A stretch of DNA of 64,000 bases. It comes from Pseudomonas tensinigenes. GTDB taxonomy: Bacteria; Pseudomonadota; Gammaproteobacteria; Pseudomonadales; Pseudomonadaceae. The notes under the pieces are model-generated. The model searched no databases and was not told the DNA's origin. It saw only the letters and a list, made by a program, of their open reading frames with translations. Positions within the stretch are counted from its first letter, which is position 1; each line of letters begins with the position of its first letter. Positions 18,163 through 24,543 of the stretch are shown here, piece by piece. The DNA lies in assembly GCF_014268445.2 (NCBI RefSeq), contig NZ_CP077089.1:734501-798500 (forward strand). Direction: 5' to 3'. The position numbers and the translations under genes were made by a program.

Positions 18163-20178
18163 ATGTTCGCGCCTGCCAATCAACCGCGTTTCACGTTGAC
18201 CCTCGAAGGCGCCCAACATGACCTCAAGGTCCTTGAGTTCACGGGCAAGGAAGCCATCAGTCAACCCTTTCGTTTCGAGCTGGAACTGGTCAGTGAACGA
18301 CCGGATCTGGATCTCGAAAGCCTGCTGCATTGTCAGGCGTTTCTGAGTTTTGATGCGGACGGCTCCGGCGTTCACGGTCAGATTTATCAGGTCGGGCAGG
18401 GCGATTCCGGGAAACGTCTGACGCGTTATCACCTGAGTCTGGTGCCGCGTCTGACGTACCTCGGTCACCGCATCAATCAGCGGATCTTCCAGCATCAGAG
18501 CGTGCCGCAAATTGTTGCGCAGGTGCTTAAGGATCACGCGATCCTTCGTGATGCTTTCGATTTTCGGTTAGGCAGTGAATACCCGGTTCGTGAGTATTGC
18601 GTGCAGTACGCTGAAAGCGACTTGGCGTTCATTCAGCGGCTATGTGCCGAGGTCGGCATTCATTACCACTTTCAACACAGCCCCGACGCGCACGTACTGG
18701 TGTTCGGTGATGACCAGACGGTGTTTCCAAAACTGGCCACGCCGACCCTTTATTTGCCGGGCAGTGGCATGTCTGCCGGAGCCCCGGCGATTCAGCGTTT
18801 CAACGTGCGCGTGGAAACCCGCACCAGCGTGGTCACTCGGCGCGACTACAACTTCGAAAAGCCCCGTCTGCACCTGCAAAGCCGTGTCGACGGCGAGCAG
18901 CGCCCAGTGCTGGAGGACTATCACTTCCCTGGCCAATTCAACGATCGTGAAACCGGCAAGCACCTCGCCCAGCGTGCCCTTGAGCGACATGTCGCTGATT
19001 ACCGTCAGGCCGAAGGCATCAGCGACGAATCCGCACTGGTTTGCGGACATTTCCTGCAACTGACCGAGCATCCGCGCCACGACTGGAACGACCTGTGGCT
19101 GCTGACTGCCGTCGAACATCATGGCCGACAGCCGCAAGTGCTGGAGGAATCGGTGACCAGTGATGGGGAAGGATTCCAGGGTTACCGTAATACCTTTCTC
19201 GCCACGCCGTGGGACGTGTTCTTCCGTCCGGCGCTGGGGCCGGAAAAACCACGCATGCTCGGCTATCAACCGGCGGTTGTGACCGGGCCGACAGACACGG
19301 AAATCCACTGCGACGAGTATGGCCGGGTCAAGGTGCAACTGGCCTGGGATCGCGACGGTGAATTGAACGAGCATTCCAGTTGCTGGCTGCGCGTTGCCAG
19401 CGGTTGGGCCCATGACCGTTATGGCAGCGTGTTGATTCCGCGAGTCGGCATGGAAGTGCTTGTCGGTTTCATCGATGCCGATGCCGACAAACCGCTGGTC
19501 GTGGGTTGCCTGCCCAACGCCGCGACGCCGATCCCGCTGGATCTGCCCGCGGACAAGACCCGCAGCATTTTCCGCAGCCAGAGCAGCCCCGGCGGTGGCG
19601 GCTACAACGAACTGCGCATCGAGGATCGCAAAGGCGCCGAGGAAATCTACCTGCGCGCCCAGCGCAACTGGACGCAGCATGTGTTGCACGATCAACAAGT
19701 GCAGGTCGATAACCAGCGCAGCATCGTCGTCACCGGCACCGCCCGCCATGAGTTGAAGGCTGATGAGCAGCGCATTACTCACGGTCAGCGGCAGATCGAA
19801 GTGAAGCAGGACGACCATCTGAGCGTGAGCGGCGACCGGCATATTCGCGTGAGCAATCAGGCGATCAGCGCCAGTGGGCAATTCCACGTCAGCGCCGGTC
19901 AGCAAGTGGTCATTGACGGTGGCGCGAGTGCGACGATTCAGGCCGGTGGGCAGTGGATCAACATCGGTCCCAGCGGCATTTTCAGCAGTGTGCCGATTGT
20001 TGTGGGTGGTGTGCCGATGGCGGCGATGAGTGCCGCGCCGGTTGTCCCGGGATTACCGGAGAAACTGGTCGCTGCGCCGGCAGCGATGCTCACTGCCGCA
20101 CAAATCATGAGCTTCAAGGGTGATGCACCATTCTGCGAAGAGTGTGAGCGTTGCAAGGACGGTCTCTGTGCAGCCTGA
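18163..20178 (+). CDS. vgrG: Type VI secretion spike protein VgrG
   Basis: VgrG (671 residues) forms the trimeric spike at the tip of the T6SS Hcp tube and carries effectors. The N-terminal gp27-like part (LEGAQHDLKVLEFTGKEAIS...) is followed near residues 385-460 by the gp5-like OB fold (TDTEIHCDEYGRVKVQLAWD; SCWLRVASGWAHDRYGSVLIPRVGMEVLVGF). A repetitive beta-helical needle follows (VQVDNQRSIVVTGTARHELK...). There is no long C-terminal enzymatic extension, so it is a structural cargo-carrier VgrG. The tail ends in the cysteine cluster CEECERCKDGLC. Its 3' end overlaps the GTG of the DUF4123 adaptor gene by 11 bases, giving a coupled vgrG-adaptor pair. No other T6SS structural genes are in the window. 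Confidence 0.96.
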   Translation: MFAPANQPRFTLTLEGAQHDLKVLEFTGKEAISQPFRFELELVSERPDLDLESLLHCQAFLSFDADGSGVHGQIYQVGQGDSGKRLTRYHLSLVPRLTYLGHRINQRIFQHQSVPQIVAQVLKDHAILRDAFDFRLGSEYPVREYCVQYAESDLAFIQRLCAEVGIHYHFQHSPDAHVLVFGDDQTVFPKLATPTLYLPGSGMSAGAPAIQRFNVRVETRTSVVTRRDYNFEKPRLHLQSRVDGEQRPVLEDYHFPGQFNDRETGKHLAQRALERHVADYRQAEGISDESALVCGHFLQLTEHPRHDWNDLWLLTAVEHHGRQPQVLEESVTSDGEGFQGYRNTFLATPWDVFFRPALGPEKPRMLGYQPAVVTGPTDTEIHCDEYGRVKVQLAWDRDGELNEHSSCWLRVASGWAHDRYGSVLIPRVGMEVLVGFIDADADKPLVVGCLPNAATPIPLDLPADKTRSIFRSQSSPGGGGYNELRIEDRKGAEEIYLRAQRNWTQHVLHDQQVQVDNQRSIVVTGTARHELKADEQRITHGQRQIEVKQDDHLSVSGDRHIRVSNQAISASGQFHVSAGQQVVIDGGASATIQAGGQWINIGPSGIFSSVPIVVGGVPMAAMSAAPVVPGLPEKLVAAPAAMLTAAQIMSFKGDAPFCEECERCKDGLCAA

Positions 20179-20881
20179 TTTTCTTTTGCCTGCCGATTGG
20201 TTGGCGCGGGAGCCGTTGAAAACTTCCGAGCAGTTGTTTGCGGTTTTCAGTAATGCCAATGAGGCAAAACCGCCTGTCGCTTGGCGAGACACGGCGAGCC
20301 CGATCTGGGCCGAGACGATCTATGCCGAGTGGGATGCGGTGATGCCCTACGTGGGAATTGTCGCTACTGACAGTGAGTTTCTGCATTGGGTCACCACCAC
20401 CGAGTCGCAGGATTGGGGGTGGCTGGCGGTTTCTTCGGCGAGTCTGGAAGAGGTGGTGGCGCACTTTCGCAGTCTCACCCAAGTGCTGATGCCTGGCGGG
20501 AAAACGGTGTTTTTTCGTTTTTGGGACGGGCGGTTTCTGTTGCCGATTTTGCAGGCCAACGAAGTGGATGCGGCGCAGCTGTTTCCGCTGATCGAGCGTT
20601 GTTTGATCAATGGGCAGGCGCTGGAAATTGGCGGCAGGGCGCAGGTTTCGGGAAGGGTATTTCCGTGGTGGCAGGTGCCGGAGTCGGTGCTGGCGCAGCA
20701 AGGCTATGACGTTCGAACCGCCAATGCGTTGCAGTGGTTGAGCGAGGAACATCCGGCAGTTTTCGAGGCCTTCCCCGAGGCGATTTTGCGCTGCAAAGTG
20801 AGGCGGTTTTTTCAGGTTTCTATGTCGGAAGAATCGTCGCAATCGGCGTTGCTGGCGTTTTTGCTGGCAGAGTCGGAGTGA
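20168..20881 (+). CDS. DUF4123 T6SS adaptor/chaperone
   Basis: A 237-residue DUF4123 (Tap/TEC-type) protein; these load a specific effector onto the cognate VgrG in the cytoplasm. Typical features are WAETIYAEWDAVMPYVGIVA near the N-terminus and the core KTVFFRFWDGRFLLPIL. I place the start at GTG 20168, inside the vgrG end: AGGAC lies seven bases upstream and the product begins MQPDFLLPADWLA. A longer in-frame ATG at 20120 lies wholly inside vgrG. The expected next gene, an effector, is missing: the following 329 bases hold no long ORF. The adaptor may serve an effector lost here or encoded elsewhere. Confidence 0.85.
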   Translation: MQPDFLLPADWLAREPLKTSEQLFAVFSNANEAKPPVAWRDTASPIWAETIYAEWDAVMPYVGIVATDSEFLHWVTTTESQDWGWLAVSSASLEEVVAHFRSLTQVLMPGGKTVFFRFWDGRFLLPILQANEVDAAQLFPLIERCLINGQALEIGGRAQVSGRVFPWWQVPESVLAQQGYDVRTANALQWLSEEHPAVFEAFPEAILRCKVRRFFQVSMSEESSQSALLAFLLAESE

Positions 20882-21210
20882 GTTTTCGGGGCGAAGGTCT
20901 CGGACGATTCCTTCGAGTTGCGGCGGTTTTCATGAACTGGTGGGCGATGGGTTGCAGGGATAGTCTTTTCGTTGTCACTGCGAGAGTGGTGACAGGGTGT
21001 AGGAGCCCTCTACCTATGGTGCATCAGCGCTGTTGTTTGCATTGCGGCACGTAACTTGTGTGAGCAATGTCGTCAGCGGCGGCTGTGTGCGGGACACGCT
21101 TCGGCGTGGCCGAATTCCATGGGTCGGTTTCCTACTCCCGTGCACGGCTGCCACCCAATCCCGTAGGAAGGAATGCGGCAGTTCACTTTTACACTCTATG
21201 GAAGATAGAA
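20882..21210 (+). promoter_or_regulatory. Structured-looking leader before a small ORF
   Basis: This gap has no convincing ORF but several complementary blocks. A TTCG-capped hairpin CACGC/GCGTG lies at 21095-21108. TTCCTAC (21129-21135) can pair either with GTAGGA at 20999-21004 upstream or with GTAGGAA at 21163-21169 downstream. The competing partners suggest alternative folds, as in an attenuator or antisense-type leader. It ends in a GGAAGA ribosome-binding site for the ATG at 21211. Rfam identity is unknown to me; phage C4-type RNA is one thing to test. Confidence 0.4.
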
Positions 21211-21531
21211 ATGACGACAATACGAACGGCTCCACCCTACGAAAAAATCATCCCCCATCCCGATAACCGCTTCATGGCCCTGACCGGCAATTGCAGCGAC
21301 ATGCCTACGCTGTTCATCGACACCCACGTGCCCCTCGACATCCTCATGGACGCCGCCAACCATCGTCTGCGCGCCGTGATCCAGGTGCTGGAAAACATGT
21401 GCATGCGCGGCTCGGTCGAATGCGACTCCGTCATCCTCAGCGATTTCGCCCAGCTCTGCGTGATCCCCTTGCGTGACGGCTGTGATGTGCTTGATGTCAT
21501 CGGCAGGCGCCTGCGCAGCATGCCTGCCTGA
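21211..21531 (+). CDS. Small protein of unknown function, DUF3077/DUF6124-like
   Basis: A 106-residue soluble protein starting MTTIRTAPPYEKIIPHPDN. The segment TLFIDTHVPLDILMDAANHRL followed by two helices resembles the layout of the small DUF3077/DUF6124 proteins common in Pseudomonas accessory regions (a short strand 'LF.V....' then an amphipathic helical hairpin), but similarity by eye is weak. The ATG at 21211 is preceded by GGAAGA; the frame stays open upstream without coding character. It lies just after the vgrG-adaptor pair and behind a structured-looking leader. It has no signal peptide or TM helix. No function can be assigned. Confidence 0.55.
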   Translation: MTTIRTAPPYEKIIPHPDNRFMALTGNCSDMPTLFIDTHVPLDILMDAANHRLRAVIQVLENMCMRGSVECDSVILSDFAQLCVIPLRDGCDVLDVIGRRLRSMPA

Positions 21532-21539
21532 AAAAGATC

Positions 21540-21617
21540 AAAAGATCGCAGCCTGCGGCAGCTCCTACACCGGAATAACGCTCACTCTGTAGGAGCTGCC
21601 GAAGGCTGCGATCTTTT
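21540..21617. repeat. REP palindrome pair (GATCGCAGCCTGCGGCAGC class)
   Basis: The arms AAAAGATCGCAGCCTGCGGC (continuing AGCTCCTACA) and TGTAGGAGCTGCCGAAGGCT (continuing GCGATCTTTT) face each other. This second Pseudomonas REP class lies between two converging genes and probably doubles as a transcription end. Confidence 0.88.
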
Positions 21618-21639
21618 GATGTTGATGGCGATCGGAGCA

Positions 21640-22053
21640 TCAGTCGGAAATGTACGCGTCCTGAGTTTTGATAAAGCGGTTGAACGCCTCGGAGTTGTAG
21701 ACCTTCAGGCACACAAGGAACACTACTTTTTCATTCGAGTATTTGCTGTTTGAAGGTGTCTGCTCGCAAGTCGCCAACACGTAGTTTCGGGTTTCTTTGT
21801 AGGGATCGTGCAGCACTTGCAGCGTGTCTTCATTTTGCAGGATGGAATGCATGCCTTTGCCCATGACGGAATAGGCATTGGCGGACAGGGCAATGTCTTT
21901 TTCCAGCGCGGAGCGCTCGTTGAATGGCTCTAGGATGCAGTGGCTCAGGCCGTAGTTCTTTAGTGTCTGGCGTGCCTGTTCAATGTGGGTTTCGTCGGCA
22001 AGGGCGAGGTATGGGCCAAGCAGGCTGAATAAGCAGATGATCAGATATCGCAT
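21640..22053 (-). CDS. Exported small protein, probable Tai4-type T6SS immunity protein
   Basis: A 137-residue protein with a clear signal peptide (MRYLIICLFSLLGPYLALA, then DETH), so the mature form is periplasmic. The C-terminal segment VFLVCLKVYNSEAFNRFIKT resembles the conserved end of Tai4 immunity proteins (CLxxYxSxxL), which neutralise Tae4 peptidoglycan amidases injected by T6SS. The proximity of vgrG and a DUF4123 adaptor supports this. No Tae4 effector ORF lies on either side, so it would be an orphan immunity gene. The family call rests on residues recalled by eye; an unrelated exported protein with similar size is the alternative. Confidence 0.5.
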   Translation of the reverse strand: MRYLIICLFSLLGPYLALADETHIEQARQTLKNYGLSHCILEPFNERSALEKDIALSANAYSVMGKGMHSILQNEDTLQVLHDPYKETRNYVLATCEQTPSNSKYSNEKVVFLVCLKVYNSEAFNRFIKTQDAYISD

Positions 22054-22665
22054 GAGTTTTTGACGTCCTGTCGTTCATGGTTAGCCAGTTTAACGCCATA
22101 AAAGCAAAGCCCCTCACCCTAGCCCTCTCCCAGAGGGAGAGGGGACTGACCGAGTTGCCTGGGCGGTGTACGCCGACTTGCGACTTCAGCGGTGAACTTC
22201 GCTTGGCCAAGCCTGGATGGTGGTGCTGTTTCGGGGACTGACCGAGTTGTCTGGGCGATGTACGCCGACTTGCAACTTCAGTGGTGAACTTGGCTTGGCC
22301 AAGCCTGGATGGTGGTGTTTTTTCGGGGGGGGGACTGACCGAGTTGTCTGGCTGATCTACGCCGACTTGCGACTTCAGCGGTGCACTTCGCTTGGCCGAG
22401 TCTGGATGGAGGTGTTGTTTTGGGGGACTGACCGAGTTGTCTGGGTGATGTACGCCGACCTGCGACTTCAGCGGTGAACTTCGCTTGGCCAAACCTGAGA
22501 TCACGCTGATCTTTCAGGTCGATGTAACTCGCAAGATCACTCGGTCAGTCCCCTCTCCCTCCGGGAGAGGGCTAGGGTGAGGGAAAGGCTTTTGTCCGCT
22601 CGGCTGCGAACCCCTGACTTGCCGCCCGGTAAAAGGTAAACTTTGCGCCCTTCGCAGGAGCAGCC
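22054..22665. other. 612-base gap dominated by a repeat array
   Basis: Almost the whole gap is the bounded tandem array at 22111-22583. The remaining ~80 bases before rlmJ end in GCAGGAGCAGCC, its ribosome-binding site. Open frames running through the array follow the repeat period and have no coding character. Confidence 0.7.
22111..22583. repeat. Inverted-ended element with four tandem ~93-bp units (CCCTCACCC family, copy 3)
   Basis: Outer ends CCCTCACCCTAGCCCTCTCC and GGGAGAGGGCTAGGGTGAGG match the ends of the elements at 4999 and 9667. Inside, four direct units start at 22141, 22233, 22330 and 22423 (spacings 92, 97, 93). Each opens GGGGACTGACCGAGTTG and continues TACGCCGACTTGC, GACTTCAGCGGTGAACTTCG and CTTGGCCAAGCCTGGATGG with a few differences. 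The other two copies have a single unit, so this one was expanded by tandem duplication. Confidence 0.92.
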
Positions 22666-23505
22666 ATGAATTATCGTCACGCCTTCCATGCCGGCAATCA
22701 CGCCGATGTGTTCAAACACCTGACCTTGACCCGCCTCATCGCCCTGATGTCGCGCAAGGAGCAGCCGTTTGCCTATCTCGACACGCACGCCGGCATCGGT
22801 CTGTATGACTTGCAGGGCGATCAGGCCAACCGTACCGGTGAGTACCTGGAAGGCATCGCGCGCTTGTGGGAGCAGCCGGATCTGCCGGCGCTGACCGCCG
22901 ACTACATGAAGGTGCTGCACGAGATGAACCCGGACGGCCAGTTGCGCTATTACCCGGGTTCGCCGGAGCTGGCGCGGCGCCTGACGCGCCCACAGGATCG
23001 GGTCATGCTCAACGAGAAGCATCCGGAAGACGGTGTGCTGCTCAAGGACAACATGGCCGGCGATCGTCGGGTCAAAGTTCATCTTGGCGAAGGCTGGCAC
23101 GTCGCGCGGGCGATGTTGCCGGTTCAGGAAAAACGCGCGGTGATGTTGATCGACCCGCCGTTCGAACAGCTCGATGAAATGCAGCGTTGCGCAGCGTCGT
23201 TGAAAGAGGCGATTGGCCGCATGCGCCAAACGGTGGCGGCGATCTGGTATCCGGTGAAGGATCAGCGCGCGTTGCGTCGTTTCTATCAGGATCTGGCCGG
23301 CACGGGTGCGCCGAAGTTGCTGCGTGTGGAGCTGCTGGTGCACCCGCTGGATACGCCGAACAGTCTGAACGGCTCGGGCATGGCGATTGCCAATCCGCCG
23401 TGGGGCCTGGAGGAAGAGTTGCGTGAGTTGCTGCCGTGGTTGTCGAAGAAGCTTGGGCAGACCCAGGGTGGCTGGCAGATGGATTGGCTGATTGCCGAGA
23501 GCTGA
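22666..23505 (+). CDS. rlmJ: 23S rRNA (adenine(2030)-N6)-methyltransferase
   Basis: RlmJ (279 residues) N6-methylates A2030 of 23S rRNA using S-adenosylmethionine. The N-terminus [21 protein letters not shown] is diagnostic for the family. The catalytic motif IV is LIDPPFEQ near residue 163, and the SAM-binding region includes [13 protein letters not shown]. The ATG at 22666 follows GGAG. It corresponds to PA5019 in the conserved order rlmJ-msrA-dipA. Confidence 0.95.
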   Translation: MNYRHAFHAGNHADVFKHLTLTRLIALMSRKEQPFAYLDTHAGIGLYDLQGDQANRTGEYLEGIARLWEQPDLPALTADYMKVLHEMNPDGQLRYYPGSPELARRLTRPQDRVMLNEKHPEDGVLLKDNMAGDRRVKVHLGEGWHVARAMLPVQEKRAVMLIDPPFEQLDEMQRCAASLKEAIGRMRQTVAAIWYPVKDQRALRRFYQDLAGTGAPKLLRVELLVHPLDTPNSLNGSGMAIANPPWGLEEELRELLPWLSKKLGQTQGGWQMDWLIAES

Positions 23506-23515
23506 TCAACGGCAA

Positions 23516-23658
23516 GATCAAAAGATCGCAGCCTGCGGCAACTCCTACAGCGATCGTTCCCACGCTCTGCGTGGGAATGCCTCAATGGACGCTCTGCGTC
23601 CGCTGTTGGGACGCGGAGCGTCCCGGGCTGCATTCCCACGCAGAGCGTGGGAACGATC
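23516..23658. repeat. Composite REP: half of the GATCGCAGCC class plus a large GTTCCCACGC palindrome
   Basis: A single arm AAGATCGCAGCCTGCGGC lies near 23520-23550 without its partner. It abuts a long palindrome whose outer arms are CGATCGTTCCCACGCTCTGC and GCAGAGCGTGGGAACGATC (23551-23658), with GGACGC/GCGTCC inner stems. It sits between the converging rlmJ and msrA genes. Confidence 0.85.
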
Positions 23659-23669
23659 AGTCGGCGGGG

Positions 23670-24335
23670 TTAGTTGCCTGCCAGACTCGCTGGCATGCAC
23701 ACGCCGGTGCCGCCAATCCCGCAGTAACCCTCAGGGTTCTTCGCCAGATACTGCTGGTGATACGTCTCGGCGAAGTACACGGTCGGCGCCTGTTCGATCT
23801 CGGTGCTGATTTCGCCCAGACCCGCTTTCGACAGTTCAGCCTGGTAGGTCGCTTTGCTTTTCAGCGCTGCGTCCAGGTGCTCAGGTGAGGTCGCGTAGAT
23901 CACCGAGCGGTACTGCGTGCCGATGTCGTTACCTTGGCGCATGCCCTGTGTCGGGTTGTGCAGTTCCCAGAACATCGCCAGCAGCTCTTCGTAGCTGACT
24001 TTGGCCTTGTCATACACCACCAATACTACTTCCGCGTGGCCGGTCAGGCCCGAGCAGACTTCTTCGTAAGTCGGGTTCGGCGTGAAACCGCCGGCATAAC
24101 CGACGACCGTGCTGACCACGCCTTCACGCTGCCAGAAGCGGCGCTCGGCGCCCCAGAAACAGCCCAGACCGAAAATCGCAAAGTCGACGTCCTGGAAAAA
24201 CGGGCCAAGCAGCGGGGTTTCTTCGAAAACGAAGTGCTTTTCAGGCAAGGTCATCGCGGTTTCGCGGCCGGGCAGAGCTTGTTCTTTAGTCGGGAGCACG
24301 TTTTTGTTCACCAGAATTTCCGAGCGCAGAACCAT
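23670..24335 (-). CDS. msrA: Peptide-methionine (S)-S-oxide reductase
   Basis: MsrA (221 residues) repairs S-methionine sulfoxide in proteins and free methionine with thioredoxin as reductant. The catalytic cysteine is C59 in [10 protein letters not shown]. The substrate pocket residues lie in [26 protein letters not shown], and the C-terminus [13 protein letters not shown] carries the resolving cysteines. The ~50-residue N-terminal extension is usual for the long Pseudomonas/E. coli form. The ATG at 24335 has AGAGGA upstream. Gene order rlmJ-msrA-dipA matches PA5019-PA5017. Confidence 0.96.
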   Translation of the reverse strand: MVLRSEILVNKNVLPTKEQALPGRETAMTLPEKHFVFEETPLLGPFFQDVDFAIFGLGCFWGAERRFWQREGVVSTVVGYAGGFTPNPTYEEVCSGLTGHAEVVLVVYDKAKVSYEELLAMFWELHNPTQGMRQGNDIGTQYRSVIYATSPEHLDAALKSKATYQAELSKAGLGEISTEIEQAPTVYFAETYHQQYLAKNPEGYCGIGGTGVCMPASLAGN

Positions 24336-24417
24336 GATCGTTCCTCTCAGTCAGGATGGGATGTAAAAAGTCAGACCGCCAGTGTGCCGAATGATGCCCG
24401 ACTTCGCACTATCCAAA

Positions 24418-24507
24418 TGTGGGAGCGAGCCTGCTCGCGAAAGCGCTGTAGCATTCAATATTTGCAGTGACTGACCCACCGCTTTCGCGAGCAAGCTCGC
24501 TCCCACA
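24418..24507. repeat. REP palindrome pair (GTGGGAGCGAGC class)
   Basis: The arms TGTGGGAGCGAGCCTGCTCG and CGAGCAAGCTCGCTCCCACA have one mismatch between them and lie about 50 bases apart. It sits between the dipA stop and the msrA start. Confidence 0.9.
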
Positions 24508-24543
24508 GGGGGAATTCATCCATAGGGGGAGTTTGCGGTGTTT

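Noticed and set aside
20734..21054. Small effector gene after the DUF4123 adaptor
   Set aside because: The open frame overlaps the adaptor end in another frame, has no ribosome-binding site and its product has no domain-like pattern.
22141..22490. Regularly spaced repeats suggesting a CRISPR array
   Set aside because: The repeats are contiguous ~93-base units without unique spacers, bounded by inverted ends shared with two other intergenic elements. No cas genes are near.
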